The notes beneath the pieces are model-generated. The model had not been told where the DNA came from and did not search any database. It saw only the letters and a list, made by a program, of their open reading frames with translations. A stretch of 39,116 nucleotides of DNA from Dehalococcoidia bacterium UBA2160 (GTDB lineage Bacteria; Chloroflexota; Dehalococcoidia; Lucifugimonadales; UBA1123): contig DCWO01000173.1 in assembly GCA_002328865.1 (NCBI GenBank), forward strand, positions 1 through 39,116, written 5' to 3'. Every line of letters begins with the position of its first letter. Position 1 is the stretch's first letter. The position numbers were made by a program, and so were the translations under genes. Below are positions 1 to 8,921 of this stretch, piece by piece.

Positions 1-37
1 ACATAATCGTTGCACATCCACAGAGCCTGGATTTCGA

Positions 38-66
38 TTGACACCCAAAATGGGTGTTGCTAAACT
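38..66 (+). promoter_or_regulatory. Candidate sigma-70 promoter of the nuo operon with an embedded palindrome
   Basis: A perfect -35 box TTGACA lies at 38-43, followed by exactly 17 bases and a TAAACT -10 box (4 of 6 matches) at 61-66. The spacer overlaps a perfect inverted repeat, ACACCCA-AAA-TGGGTGT at 41-57, which would place an operator inside the promoter. Transcription would begin near 73, upstream of the well-placed Shine-Dalgarno site at 92-98. The assignment is inference from motif match and spacing; the -10 box is weak. Confidence 0.45.
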
Positions 67-103
67 TAAGCCGCCTTCGGGCCGGTACTTGAAGGAGGCG
101 TCG

Positions 104-472
104 TTGCCCCAGGGATTCGACATCAACTGGATCGCCGTGTTGCTGGTCGGAGGCGTAGGCCTCGGGGCAGTTGCCGGGATGTTCGTGGCATCCTACATTC
201 TGGCGCCGAAACGGCCCTCCGAGATCAAAGACACTCCCTACGAGTGCGGCATCCCTCCGGCCCCCTTCGTCTGGTCTCAGATACAGATTCGTTACTACGT
301 CTTTGCCATCCTGTTCATCATTTTCGACGTCGAAGCGGTCTTCCTGTTTCCGTGGGCTGTCGTCTTCCTCAAAGCACCGCCGGCTGTCTTCTACGAGATG
401 CTGATATTCATCGGAATACTGTTCTTCGGGGTAATTTACGGTTGGAGGAAGGGCGTGCTGCAGTGGAGATAA
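104..472 (+). CDS. nuoA: NADH-quinone oxidoreductase subunit A (NuoA/NdhC)
   Basis: Small membrane subunit of respiratory complex I, at the junction of the membrane arm and the hydrophilic arm. The protein shows three membrane segments and the family signature in the loop after the first one: P-KR-PSE-K--PYECG around residues 36-50, which contains the functionally important conserved Cys. The open frame runs up to a TTG at 38, but I chose the TTG at 104: a consensus AAGGAGG sits at 92-98 five bases before it, and the resulting 122 residues match the usual family length. An ATG at 50 falls inside a candidate promoter. The stop overlaps the start of nuoB. Confidence 0.92.
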   Translation: MPQGFDINWIAVLLVGGVGLGAVAGMFVASYILAPKRPSEIKDTPYECGIPPAPFVWSQIQIRYYVFAILFIIFDVEAVFLFPWAVVFLKAPPAVFYEMLIFIGILFFGVIYGWRKGVLQWR

Positions 473-1002
473 CGCTGGGGCAAAACTACGAACCCGGACG
501 TGGCAACACTCCCGAGTCCAGCATTCTGGAGAAAGTCCTACCCAACGCAATCACGGCCCGGTCGAACGATCTGTTCGCGCTGGCGCGCAGGTCCTCGCTG
601 TGGACGCTGTCGTTCGGTCTGGCATGTTGCGCCATCGAGATGATGAGCGCCTACATGTCGCACCACGACCTGGACAGGTTCGGCATCGTCACATGGCCGT
701 CACCCAGACAGGCGGACGTGATGATCGTAGCGGGCACGGTCGTCAAAAAGATGGCCGACCCGATCAAACTGCTGTACGAACAGATGCCCGATCCGAAATG
801 GGTCATCGCCATGGGGAGTTGCGCCACAAACGGCGGACCGTACTACCGGTCCTACTCCGTCGTCATGGGCGTCGATCATCTCATCCCGGTCGATGTGTAT
901 GTCCCGGGATGTCCGCCGCGCCCCGAGGCGCTGATGCATGGGCTCATGCAGCTACAAGAAAAGATCAAGAAAGACGTCCAACACCGTGGCACAACGTCCT
1001 AG
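463..1002 (+). CDS. nuoB: NADH-quinone oxidoreductase subunit B (NuoB)
   Basis: Peripheral-arm subunit that carries iron-sulfur cluster N2, the last electron carrier before quinone. The cluster ligands are visible: adjacent Cys55 and Cys56 in GLACCAIEMM, Cys120 in AMGSCA, and Cys150 in VPGCPPRPE. The length of 179 residues is typical. The frame is open further upstream, but that part is the nuoA gene read out of frame. The GTG at 463, which overlaps the nuoA stop by a few bases, gives the natural N-terminus, and a GGAGG at 444-448 lies upstream at a somewhat long distance. Translation is probably coupled to nuoA. Confidence 0.95.
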   Translation: MEITLGQNYEPGRGNTPESSILEKVLPNAITARSNDLFALARRSSLWTLSFGLACCAIEMMSAYMSHHDLDRFGIVTWPSPRQADVMIVAGTVVKKMADPIKLLYEQMPDPKWVIAMGSCATNGGPYYRSYSVVMGVDHLIPVDVYVPGCPPRPEALMHGLMQLQEKIKKDVQHRGTTS

Positions 1003-1504
1003 ACGCGAGCCCCAGATCCCGGAAGCCCCAGCGGCACTGGACGAGACCGGCGAAGCACTGTCCGCTCTCGTTGTCGAGATCATTTCCAAAAAGTTCGAAG
1101 TCGAGGTTGGCGCTGCGGTCGACGAAGTCACCGTCGTCGTCAAACCCGAGGACATCCCTGACCTCTGCCTCTTAGCGCGGGACGATCCGCGACTCGATTT
1201 CAACTATCTACGTTGCCTGAGCGTCGTCGACTACAACGACCGGCTCGAGGTCAACTACCATCTGTTCTCGCTGGACAAACGACACAAGATGGCGGTCAAG
1301 ACAAATTTGCCTCCCGAAGGACCTGAGGTCGGCTCGGTCGTCGATTTATGGGCCGGCGCGGACTGGTATGAGAGAGAGAGCCGCGATCTCTTCGGAGTGA
1401 CGTTCACCGGACACCCCAACCTGGTTCCCCTGCTTCTGTACGAAGGGTTCGAGGGGTACCCGGGGCGAAAGAGCTTTCCGTTCCACGAATACGAAGAGTG
1501 GTGA
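986..1504 (+). CDS. nuoC: NADH-quinone oxidoreductase subunit C (NuoC, 30 kDa)
   Basis: Peripheral-arm scaffold subunit of complex I, here a separate protein and not fused to NuoD. The family signature ADWYERESRDLFGV lies at residues 125-138 and is followed by GHPNLVPLLL and the C-terminal YPGRKSFP motif. The start is uncertain. The GTG at 986 overlaps the end of nuoB by 17 bases and gives 172 residues; an ATG at 938 inside nuoB would give 188. No convincing Shine-Dalgarno site supports either. The first 25 or so residues are poorly conserved. Confidence 0.92.
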   Translation: MAQRPRREPQIPEAPAALDETGEALSALVVEIISKKFEVEVGAAVDEVTVVVKPEDIPDLCLLARDDPRLDFNYLRCLSVVDYNDRLEVNYHLFSLDKRHKMAVKTNLPPEGPEVGSVVDLWAGADWYERESRDLFGVTFTGHPNLVPLLLYEGFEGYPGRKSFPFHEYEEW

Positions 1505-1619
1505 GCGACTGTCCGACAGGCCAATCGCCAAGTGACTGAAAGTACGGAAGGGACTCAAGGCAAACCAACGGTAATTCTCCTCATAACCTGGCGCCTGACA
1601 AGCGCACAACCATCTGACC

Positions 1620-2744
1620 ATGCAAATCGAAGAACAACCGACAGACCAGGCCAATGCTCTTGATCTTCTGATCAACATGGGCCCTCAACACCCCAGCACC
1701 CACGGAGTGTTTCGTTTGGTGATCTGGGTGGACGGCGAACGCATCGTCCGCGCCGAGCCGCACATCGGCTACCTCCATCGGGGCGCCGAAAAGCTGTGCG
1801 AGGATCAGCAGTACAGCCAGGTCATCACCATGTTCGATCGCTTGGACTACATCTCCAACCTCAACAGTGAGCTGGCTTTCTGCGTGGCGGTCGAAAAGCT
1901 CATGGGCGTAGAGGTCCCGGAACGGGCCGAGTATATCCGCGTCATACTTTGCGAGCTCAACCGCATCGCCAACCACATGTTGTTCTACGGCGTCTTTGGC
2001 CTCGATGCCGGAGCGATGACCCCGGTGCTGTACGGGTTCCGCGAACGAGAGAACATTCAGTCCCTGTTCGAGTCCGTTACCGGCGCTCGCATGATGCACA
2101 ACTACTTCCGCGTGGGCGGAGTCAACGCGGACCTGCCCGAGGATTTCGGAAGCCGGTTGACCGCGCTGATCTCGCAGCTCAAACGGGCAATCGAAGAGTG
2201 CGACGAGTTGCTGTCCCAGAACGAGATGTTTCTCGCGCGGACTAAGGGGATAGGCGTGCTCGACGCCGACGAAGCGATCTCTCTGGGAGTGACCGGCCCC
2301 GCCCTGCGCGCGAGCGGCGTACTTGAGGACGTGCGAGTCTCAGAGCCGTATTCGATCTACGACCGTTTCGACTTCGGCATCCCAACCGGAACTATCGGCG
2401 ACTGCTGGGACCGCTACTATGTTCGCGTCGAAGAGATGCGTCAGTCATTAAGGATCATCGACCAGGCCGTCGCGCAGATGGAGACCGGCGAGATCCAAGC
2501 CCGAATGCGACGCATCGCCAGACCACCGAAAGGCGAGGTCTACGCTCGAACCGAATCCCCACGAGGAGATCTGGCGGTTTTCCTGGTCAGCGACGGGTCG
2601 GACAAGCCTTATCGTGTGAAGGTTCGCGCCCCGTCTTTCGCCAACCTGCAGGCGCTTCTGCCGATGCTCAGAGACGCCTTCATCGCGGATGCCGTAGTCG
2701 TTCTCGGATCGACCGACATCGTCCTTGGGGAGGTGGACCGGTGA
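1620..2744 (+). CDS. nuoD: NADH-quinone oxidoreductase subunit D (NuoD, 49 kDa)
   Basis: Subunit that forms the quinone-reduction site together with NuoB. The hallmark INMGPQHPSTHG occurs at residues 18-29. His28 and Tyr77 (in FDRLDYIS) correspond to the quinone-headgroup-binding His and Tyr known from bovine and Thermus complex I. The length of 374 residues is on the short side of normal, with a short N-terminus. The start is the ATG at 1620; an in-frame stop at 1596 excludes a longer form, and there is no clear ribosome-binding site. The 115 bases between nuoC and nuoD hold nothing recognisable. The TGA stop overlaps the nuoH GTG. Confidence 0.96.
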   Translation: MQIEEQPTDQANALDLLINMGPQHPSTHGVFRLVIWVDGERIVRAEPHIGYLHRGAEKLCEDQQYSQVITMFDRLDYISNLNSELAFCVAVEKLMGVEVPERAEYIRVILCELNRIANHMLFYGVFGLDAGAMTPVLYGFRERENIQSLFESVTGARMMHNYFRVGGVNADLPEDFGSRLTALISQLKRAIEECDELLSQNEMFLARTKGIGVLDADEAISLGVTGPALRASGVLEDVRVSEPYSIYDRFDFGIPTGTIGDCWDRYYVRVEEMRQSLRIIDQAVAQMETGEIQARMRRIARPPKGEVYARTESPRGDLAVFLVSDGSDKPYRVKVRAPSFANLQALLPMLRDAFIADAVVVLGSTDIVLGEVDR

Positions 2745-3883
2745 CTCTCACCGAAGCCCTCTACTACTCGCTTGGCGCGGCCGGCCTGTTTGGTTTCTTA
2801 TCGGTGGTCGTTCTCGTCCTGACCTACGCCGAGCGCAAGGTCCTCGCGCGGATCCAGCAGCGTCTGGGGCCGATGCGAGTTGGGTTCTTCGGCACGCTCC
2901 AACCGTTTGCCGACGCGATCAAGTTGATGACCAAAGAGGACATCCTGCCGTCATGGGCCGACAGGCCCGTGTACTGGGTGGCGCCCGTGGCTGTGTTTCT
3001 GCCGGCGATAATGATCTGGGTGACCATCCCAATGGCCCGAGACCTGGTGCTTCGCAACCTCGACCTGGGACTGTTTTACATCTCGGCGATATCCGTGCTG
3101 TCCGTGATGGGGCTTCTCATGGCGGGCTGGGGCTCGGCCAACAAATACGCGATGCTGGGGGGCATCCGTGCCGCGGGGCAGCTCATCAGCTACGAAATCC
3201 CGTTCATCATGGCCATTTTGGCCGTGGCGATGCTCGTGCAGTCTTTGAATTTGATCACGATCGTGGACGGTCAGAACAACTTCGGAAATGCCCTGATCCA
3301 ACCTTTGGGGCTCTTCATATTCGTTGCCGCGGCCCTGGCCGAGCTCGGCCGGACGCCGTTCGACATTCATCACGCCGAATCGGAGGTCGTAGGCGGTCCT
3401 TTCGTCGAGTATAGCGGCGCGCATTGGGCAGTCTTCTTCCTGGCAGAATACATGAACACGTTCACCGTGGCGGCCTTGACGGTCCTGTTGTTTTTCGGCG
3501 GATGGAGATGGCCGGCGATGCCGTTGGACGGCGCTGCCAACTCCGCCCTGTCTTTGGCTTGGTTCCTAGCGAAAACCGCCGTCGTCATATGGGTCATCTT
3601 CTGGATCAGAGCCACCTACCCAAGGCTCCGGATCGACCAGCTAATGTCGTTTGGATGGAAGTTGCTCGTTCCTCTTTCGTTCATCAACATCGTGATTACG
3701 GCAATCGTGCTGTTTTACGGTTGGCCTCTCTGGTCACTCACGGTCATGTCTCTGCTATTATTGGGCGGGACTTTCTACCTGATCGTCAAGAATCCCGGGA
3801 CCCGTATGGAGCGCCACACGGTAACGGTGCACGAAATCCGAGCGACAGGGTCGAAACCTATCGCGGACCAACCACAAGGCTAG
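2741..3883 (+). CDS. nuoH: NADH-quinone oxidoreductase subunit H (NuoH)
   Basis: Membrane subunit that closes the quinone chamber and links it to the antiporter-like subunits. It has about eight membrane segments. Family signatures are YAERKVLARIQQRLGP near residues 29-44, and GRTPFDIHHAESEVVGG followed by EYSG near 205-225, which carry the conserved acidic residues of the proton path. The GTG start at 2741 overlaps the nuoD stop and has a GGGGAGG site seven bases upstream. nuoH follows nuoD directly, where many operons would place nuoE, nuoF and nuoG. Confidence 0.95.
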   Translation: MTLTEALYYSLGAAGLFGFLSVVVLVLTYAERKVLARIQQRLGPMRVGFFGTLQPFADAIKLMTKEDILPSWADRPVYWVAPVAVFLPAIMIWVTIPMARDLVLRNLDLGLFYISAISVLSVMGLLMAGWGSANKYAMLGGIRAAGQLISYEIPFIMAILAVAMLVQSLNLITIVDGQNNFGNALIQPLGLFIFVAAALAELGRTPFDIHHAESEVVGGPFVEYSGAHWAVFFLAEYMNTFTVAALTVLLFFGGWRWPAMPLDGAANSALSLAWFLAKTAVVIWVIFWIRATYPRLRIDQLMSFGWKLLVPLSFINIVITAIVLFYGWPLWSLTVMSLLLLGGTFYLIVKNPGTRMERHTVTVHEIRATGSKPIADQPQG

Positions 3884-3980
3884 CGCCGCCGGTCGTCCCG
3901 TTGGGCGAGGCCGCGGCCAGCGCCAATTCGCCGCGAAACGAATCAAAACAGCCGACGCGCTCGGCTTGAAAAGAACGGAC

Positions 3981-4616
3981 ATGGTCGGATTCCTCGAAGG
4001 GTTGGCAGTGACGCTGAAGACAGCGTTCCGCAGGCCCGTAACAGCACAGTACCCGGAGCCGAACAAGCGGCTGCCGATCGCTTTGCGCTACAAGGGTTTC
4101 CCCGCGCTGATGTGGGACGGCGAGGTCAACGAGCCGTACTGCACCGGCTGCATGGTCTGCGTCCGCGCTTGCCCAACGCAGTGCATGACCGCGGAAATGA
4201 AAGACAACCCCTTCTTCACTGACGAGAAAAGCCGGCGACGGAAGATCATCGACGTGTTCGAGATCAATCTCGGCCGGTGCATTCTCTGCGCCATCTGCGT
4301 TGACGTCTGCAACTTCGACGCCATCGAGATGAGCCACGTCCATGAACTCAGCAAATACCAGCGAAACGACAATCGAGTCGTGCTTAGCCAGCTTCTGGAC
4401 ATGGGCAAGAGCTACCAATCGGAGATCGGCTGGTCGCCCAGTCAACCCGAGAAGAACAGCGGCGTCCCGGTGAAGAAAGAAGAAGGGGCCAAACCAACTC
4501 GTCAACGCACGACCAAACGTCCCCAAGCAGACTCTGCCGCAGACGCCCCATCCACTCCAACAACGCCGGCACAAACCACAACCCATGGTGAATCTGCGAC
4601 CGGAGACCAGGCCTGA
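3981..4616 (+). CDS. nuoI: NADH-quinone oxidoreductase subunit I (NuoI, 2x[4Fe-4S])
   Basis: Ferredoxin-like peripheral subunit that passes electrons to N2. Two complete CxxCxxCxxxC motifs are present: Cys54, 57, 60, 64 and Cys100, 103, 106, 110, enough for clusters N6a and N6b. The N-terminus GLAVTLKTAFRRPVTAQYP is typical. I chose the ATG at 3981 (211 residues); a TTG at 3966 is also in frame. Unusually, the last 60 or so residues form a charged, Pro/Thr/Lys-rich low-complexity tail with no cysteines. The stop overlaps the nuoJ start (ATGA). About 97 bases separate it from nuoH. Confidence 0.94.
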   Translation: MVGFLEGLAVTLKTAFRRPVTAQYPEPNKRLPIALRYKGFPALMWDGEVNEPYCTGCMVCVRACPTQCMTAEMKDNPFFTDEKSRRRKIIDVFEINLGRCILCAICVDVCNFDAIEMSHVHELSKYQRNDNRVVLSQLLDMGKSYQSEIGWSPSQPEKNSGVPVKKEEGAKPTRQRTTKRPQADSAADAPSTPTTPAQTTTHGESATGDQA

Positions 4617-5113
4617 TGATCTCTTCTTCGCTCATTCTTTTTTACATCGCCGGGTCCATCACGCTAGGCGGCGCCTTGGGCGTCGTGATGACCCGCAACA
4701 TCGTATACGCGGCGTTCTCGCTCTTGGCTTGCATGCTGGGCGTTGCTGGCGTCTTCTTGCTATTGTACGCCGAGTTCCTGGCCTTGGTGCAGATACTGAT
4801 CTACGGCGGCGCGGTTGTCATCGTCATACTGTTCGCGCTGATGCTCACACGCATCGAGGACTTTGCCACGCTCACGGACCACCGTCAATGGCCCGTCGCC
4901 GCCGTGGTAGCCGTCGCGGTTTTCGGCGTGCTCGCGGCTGCGATCACGACCACCGCTGTCAGTGTGGGACAGCGCGAGAGCGTGAGCTTCGACGCGCTTG
5001 GCGAAACCCTTTTCACTAGATGGGCGATACCGTTCGAAGTCGCCTCCCTTGTCTTGCTGGTTGCATTGATAGGCGCCGTGGTTTTGGTTCGGACCCAGGG
5101 AGGGCGAGATTGA
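4616..5113 (+). CDS. nuoJ: NADH-quinone oxidoreductase subunit J (NuoJ)
   Basis: Membrane subunit with five predicted helices. The third helix carries the LVQILIYGGAVVI motif, where the family has a pi-bulge that couples quinone chemistry to proton movement. The length of 165 residues is normal. The ATG overlaps the nuoI TGA by one base, and a GGAGA lies about ten bases upstream. The TGA stop overlaps the TTG of nuoK. Confidence 0.94.
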   Translation: MISSSLILFYIAGSITLGGALGVVMTRNIVYAAFSLLACMLGVAGVFLLLYAEFLALVQILIYGGAVVIVILFALMLTRIEDFATLTDHRQWPVAAVVAVAVFGVLAAAITTTAVSVGQRESVSFDALGETLFTRWAIPFEVASLVLLVALIGAVVLVRTQGGRD

Positions 5114-5427
5114 TAGAGCTTGCTCACCTTCAGGTTCTCAGCGCGGGACTGTTCGCCATCGGCGTGTACGGCGTGCTCGCCCGACGCAGCGCCGTCATGA
5201 TCCTGATGTCCATCGAGTTGATGCTGAACGCGGTGAACATCAACCTGGTCGGCTACGCGGCCTTCTCCCGATTCTTCGAATCCCAGCGGGTGACGGGTCA
5301 GGTGCTTGTGATCTTCGTCATCACGATCGCGGCGGCGGAACTCGCTCTTGCAATGGCCATTATCTTACGGCTTTACCGAAACCGATCCACCGTGAACATC
5401 GACGAAATCGACTTGATGAAGTGGTGA
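5110..5427 (+). CDS. nuoK: NADH-quinone oxidoreductase subunit K (NuoK)
   Basis: Small three-helix subunit (105 residues) that takes part in the central hydrophilic axis of the membrane arm. The two key carboxylates are present: Glu36 in SIELMLNAVN and Glu77 in AAAELALAMAI, matching Glu36 and Glu72 of the E. coli protein. The frame is open upstream, but a TTG at 5110 overlaps the nuoJ stop (TTGA) and has a GGAGG at 5099-5103 six bases before it. Starting there gives exactly the family length. Confidence 0.94.
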   Translation: MIELAHLQVLSAGLFAIGVYGVLARRSAVMILMSIELMLNAVNINLVGYAAFSRFFESQRVTGQVLVIFVITIAAAELALAMAIILRLYRNRSTVNIDEIDLMKW

Positions 5428-5446
5428 GGACAGAACACAACCTTCG

Positions 5447-7333
5447 ATGCCATTAGCCGACACGATAGGAACAGATTGGGCCTGGGTCATCCCAGCCCTT
5501 TGCGCATCGGCCTTTTTTCTCATCTTCCCGTTCAGACGTTACCTGCCGGGCCAAGGCGCATTCCTCTCGTTGCTGGCCATCCTTGGCGGCTTCGTGCTCT
5601 TCTGGTTCGTGCTCGGCGACCTTCTCACGGACGGGCGCGGGCAATTCGAGATAACCTGGCTCACCGTCGGCGACACAACTCTGAGTTGGGGCGTCGTCGT
5701 GGACAAGCTATCCGTCACCATGCTCGGCCTGGTGACGTTTGTGGCGCTGCTCGTTCAGGTGTACTCGCTGGGGTACATGAAGCACGCCGGCCAACTCGAC
5801 CCCGGCATCGGCCGCTATTACGCATTTCATTCGCTCTTCGCAGCGGCCATGCTCACGCTCGTGCTTGCGGACAACCTGCTGTTCCTCTACATCGCCTGGG
5901 AACTCGTGGGCCTTGGGTCCTACCTGCTGATCGGTTTCTGGTACGAGCGCCGCTCTGCCGCGGAAGCCGCCAAGAAGGCGTTCATCACCACGCGGATCGG
6001 CGACGTCGGGTTGCTGATCGGCATCATCATGCTCTTCAAGGCGACAGGCACGTTCGACATCGGCGCAATCATCCACATCGCCGAACAAGGCGGCATCGAG
6101 AACACGACGTTGAACATCGCCGTCTTCCTGATCTTTCTCGGGGCGATGGGGAAGTCGGCCCAGTTCCCGTTCCACGTGTGGCTGCCCGACGCCATGGAAG
6201 GCCCGACGCCCGTCAGCGCGCTCATCCACGCCGCGACAATGGTCGCGGCAGGCGTGTACCTGGTGGCCAGGCTGCTTCCGCTGTTCGAGTTGACGCCGAA
6301 CGTCCTGACCTTCGTTGCGGCGGTGGGATTGTTCACTTTCCTCTTCGCCGGGTCGATGGCCCTGGCAATGACCGACATCAAGCGGGTGTTGGCCTATTCG
6401 ACTATCAGCCATCTGGGACTCATGATGCTGGCCCTCGGCGCGGGCGCGTTGGGAGCCGCGATATTCCATCTTGTCGCCCACGGCGTCTCTAAGGCGCTCT
6501 TGTTCCTGGGCGCGGGCAGCGTCATGCATTCGATGGACGACGAGACGAACATGTGGAAGATGGGCGGCTTGAGGCACAAGCTCCCTGTGACCGCGTGGAC
6601 GTTCGTAATCGGTGCAGCCTCGCTGGCGGGCATCGCTCCCCTGGCCGGATTCTTCAGTAAGGACGAGGTTCTGCTACACGTCCTAGACCATCGAAACCCG
6701 GTGTTCATCGCCTTGGCTTTGGCCGGGGTGGTCTTGAGCGCACTGTACATGGCTCGCGTCGTGTTCGCCGTTTTCTTCGGCAAACAAAAGGCCGAGAATG
6801 ACGCCGTCCGCGAGTCGCCGCTGGTGATGATCGTACCCCTGGCGTTGCTGGCGTTCTGCGCGGCAACCGTCGGATTCCTGGCCTTTGGCTACGGCAGCGA
6901 CTACGACGGCTTCGGCGGCTACCTCGAAGGCCACGGCGAGTTCGAGCTCCGAGTCTGGCTTACGGTCGCGTCGTTGGCGCTGGCGACTTTCGGCGTGTGG
7001 CTCGGCTGGAGCGCGTACGTTCGCGACAGCATCTCGCATGAACGCTTGGCGCTCCGGTTCCCGTTCATCCACCAGCTGCTGGTTAACAAGTACTATCTCG
7101 ACGACGCGATCCAGTGGAGCATCGACAAAGTGATCTTGACCTTCGGTAAAGCAGTGTCCGTCTTCGATCGATCGGTGATCAACGACACAGGCGTCGACGG
7201 CTCCGCCCTATCGGTGTGGAGCTCCGCCCGGTTGGTTCGGCTGATTCAAACCGGACGATTCTACAACTACGGCATGGCCATGGCTCTGGGATTCGTGGGC
7301 TTGGCTGTCATCTGGTGGGTGGTGCGAACCTGA
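5447..7333 (+). CDS. nuoL: NADH-quinone oxidoreductase subunit L (NuoL)
   Basis: Distal antiporter-like proton-pumping subunit of 628 residues with about 16 membrane helices and a C-terminal lateral-helix region. Proton-channel residues are retained: Glu152 in IAWELVGLGSYLLIGFW and Lys236 in GAMGKSAQFPFHVWLPDAM, followed by the PTPVSALIHAATMV stretch. The start is the ATG at 5447, 19 bases after nuoK; the ribosome-binding site is weak. Confidence 0.95.
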   Translation: MPLADTIGTDWAWVIPALCASAFFLIFPFRRYLPGQGAFLSLLAILGGFVLFWFVLGDLLTDGRGQFEITWLTVGDTTLSWGVVVDKLSVTMLGLVTFVALLVQVYSLGYMKHAGQLDPGIGRYYAFHSLFAAAMLTLVLADNLLFLYIAWELVGLGSYLLIGFWYERRSAAEAAKKAFITTRIGDVGLLIGIIMLFKATGTFDIGAIIHIAEQGGIENTTLNIAVFLIFLGAMGKSAQFPFHVWLPDAMEGPTPVSALIHAATMVAAGVYLVARLLPLFELTPNVLTFVAAVGLFTFLFAGSMALAMTDIKRVLAYSTISHLGLMMLALGAGALGAAIFHLVAHGVSKALLFLGAGSVMHSMDDETNMWKMGGLRHKLPVTAWTFVIGAASLAGIAPLAGFFSKDEVLLHVLDHRNPVFIALALAGVVLSALYMARVVFAVFFGKQKAENDAVRESPLVMIVPLALLAFCAATVGFLAFGYGSDYDGFGGYLEGHGEFELRVWLTVASLALATFGVWLGWSAYVRDSISHERLALRFPFIHQLLVNKYYLDDAIQWSIDKVILTFGKAVSVFDRSVINDTGVDGSALSVWSSARLVRLIQTGRFYNYGMAMALGFVGLAVIWWVVRT

Positions 7334-7394
7334 TCTCGATTCCGTCCCGTTTCACGCGATCGGGTCGGATGAGATCAGCCAGGCACGAAAACAT

Positions 7395-8921
7395 ATGGAA
7401 ACATTCGACTCATACGCGCTGTTTCTGTTGATCGTCATCCCCTTGGCGGGGGCGGCGGTCATCATGCTCGTTCCGAGCCGCATGGCGCGGGCGATTCGCT
7501 GGGCCGCGACCGTTGCCGCAGCCGCGAACCTTTTGTTGTCGTTTTACGTGGTCGCGGCCTACGACTTTGAGGAGGGCGGGTTCCAGTTCCAACGGGCTTG
7601 GGACTGGATTCAGATCCCGGGGCCCTGGTCCCACGGCGACAAGGCCATCACCCTGAACCTGGGCATGGACGGGATCGCCGCGCCCATGGTGCTGCTCACC
7701 GGAATCGTGCTCTTCACGGGCGTCCTCATCTCGTGGAGAATCGCAAACCGGAACAAAGATTTCTTCATCCTCTACTTGCTCTTGCTTTCCGGCGTGTTCG
7801 GCGTCTTCGTCTCCGTCGACATGTTCTTCTTCTTTTTCTTCTACGAACTCGCCGTTCTCCCCATGTACCTGCTTATCGGAGTTTGGGGATCAAGCTCCAC
7901 ATTCCCGACCTTCTCTCGCACCAAAGAGTACAGCGCCATGAAGCTGATGCTCTACCTCGTCGCGGGCAGCGTGCTCGTGTGGATCGCGATAATGGCGATA
8001 TTCGTCGAGGCGGGGCTCGGCACGTTCAACCTGATGGAGCTTCAGAACGTCACGTTGGACAACGATTTCCAGCGGGTGTTCTTCCCGTTCCTGATGGTCG
8101 GCTTCGGGGTGCTCGCAGGTCTGTGGCCGTTCCATACCTGGTCTCCCGACGGCCACGTCGCCGCGCCCACAGCCGTCAGCATGGTCCACGCGGGGGTGCT
8201 CATGAAGCTGGGCGCGTTCGGAATCATCCGCGTCGGAATGCTGTTGATGCCGGAGGGAGCGCAGGATTGGATGCCGGTGCTGATCGGCCTCGGCACGGTA
8301 AACGTGTTGTACGGCGCATGGTCGGCCATGGGGCAAACCGATCTCAAGTACGTTATCGGTTACTCCAGCGTCAGCCACATGGGCTACGTTATGATGGGCC
8401 TCGCAACCCTGCACTCACTGGGAGTAGCCGGAGCGGTGCTGCAGATGCTGTCCCACGGACTGATGACCGCCCTCTTCTTCGCCGTCGTCGGCGTCGTGTA
8501 CGACCGGACGCACACCCGAGACATGACAGTGCTCGACGGCCTCGCCAAACGGATGGGCTTCACCGCGGTGCTGTTCGCTCTTGCGGGCTTGGCGTCGCTG
8601 GGGTTGCCCGGTCTCAGCGGTTTCGTGGCCGAACTCCTCGTGTTCCTCGGGTTGTTCCACACGTTTCCGGTTCTGGGCGTGCTCGGCATAATCGGAGCCG
8701 GGATCACGGCCGTGTACATCCTTCGATTACTTGCGAGGGTGTTCTTCGGTCCCATCGGCGAGCAGTGGAAGGACCAGACCGATGCATCGGGAGTCGAGCG
8801 GATCGGGGCGATCGTCCTCGCCGGCTTCATCCTGCTGGTGGGCCTGTTCCCATTCCCGTTCATTCGGGTCATCAACAGCGGAGTGATGGAGCTTCTGGCG
8901 CGCTTTGAGGGAATCGGATGA
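7395..8921 (+). CDS. nuoM: NADH-quinone oxidoreductase subunit M (NuoM), variant lacking the TM7 lysine
   Basis: Antiporter-like proton-pumping subunit of 508 residues. Glu151 (FYELAVLPMYLLIGVWG) and Lys271 (HAGVLMKLG) are present. The motif before PFHTW reads GVLAGLWPFHTWSPDGH, so by gapless alignment to AVKMPVVPLHGWLPDAH of E. coli the TM7 Lys is replaced by Leu240. NuoL and NuoN keep this Lys. The ATG at 7395 lies 61 bases after nuoL, and that gap holds nothing recognisable. The stop overlaps the nuoN start (ATGA). Confidence 0.95.
   Translation: METFDSYALFLLIVIPLAGAAVIMLVPSRMARAIRWAATVAAAANLLLSFYVVAAYDFEEGGFQFQRAWDWIQIPGPWSHGDKAITLNLGMDGIAAPMVLLTGIVLFTGVLISWRIANRNKDFFILYLLLLSGVFGVFVSVDMFFFFFFYELAVLPMYLLIGVWGSSSTFPTFSRTKEYSAMKLMLYLVAGSVLVWIAIMAIFVEAGLGTFNLMELQNVTLDNDFQRVFFPFLMVGFGVLAGLWPFHTWSPDGHVAAPTAVSMVHAGVLMKLGAFGIIRVGMLLMPEGAQDWMPVLIGLGTVNVLYGAWSAMGQTDLKYVIGYSSVSHMGYVMMGLATLHSLGVAGAVLQMLSHGLMTALFFAVVGVVYDRTHTRDMTVLDGLAKRMGFTAVLFALAGLASLGLPGLSGFVAELLVFLGLFHTFPVLGVLGIIGAGITAVYILRLLARVFFGPIGEQWKDQTDASGVERIGAIVLAGFILLVGLFPFPFIRVINSGVMELLARFEGIG

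Noticed and set aside
5708..6577. Long minus-strand frames inside nuoL, nuoM, nuoN and other genes
   Set aside because: They are composition-driven shadows of G+C-rich coding sequence, rich in Arg, His and Gln, without recognisable domains, and opposite unmistakable genes.
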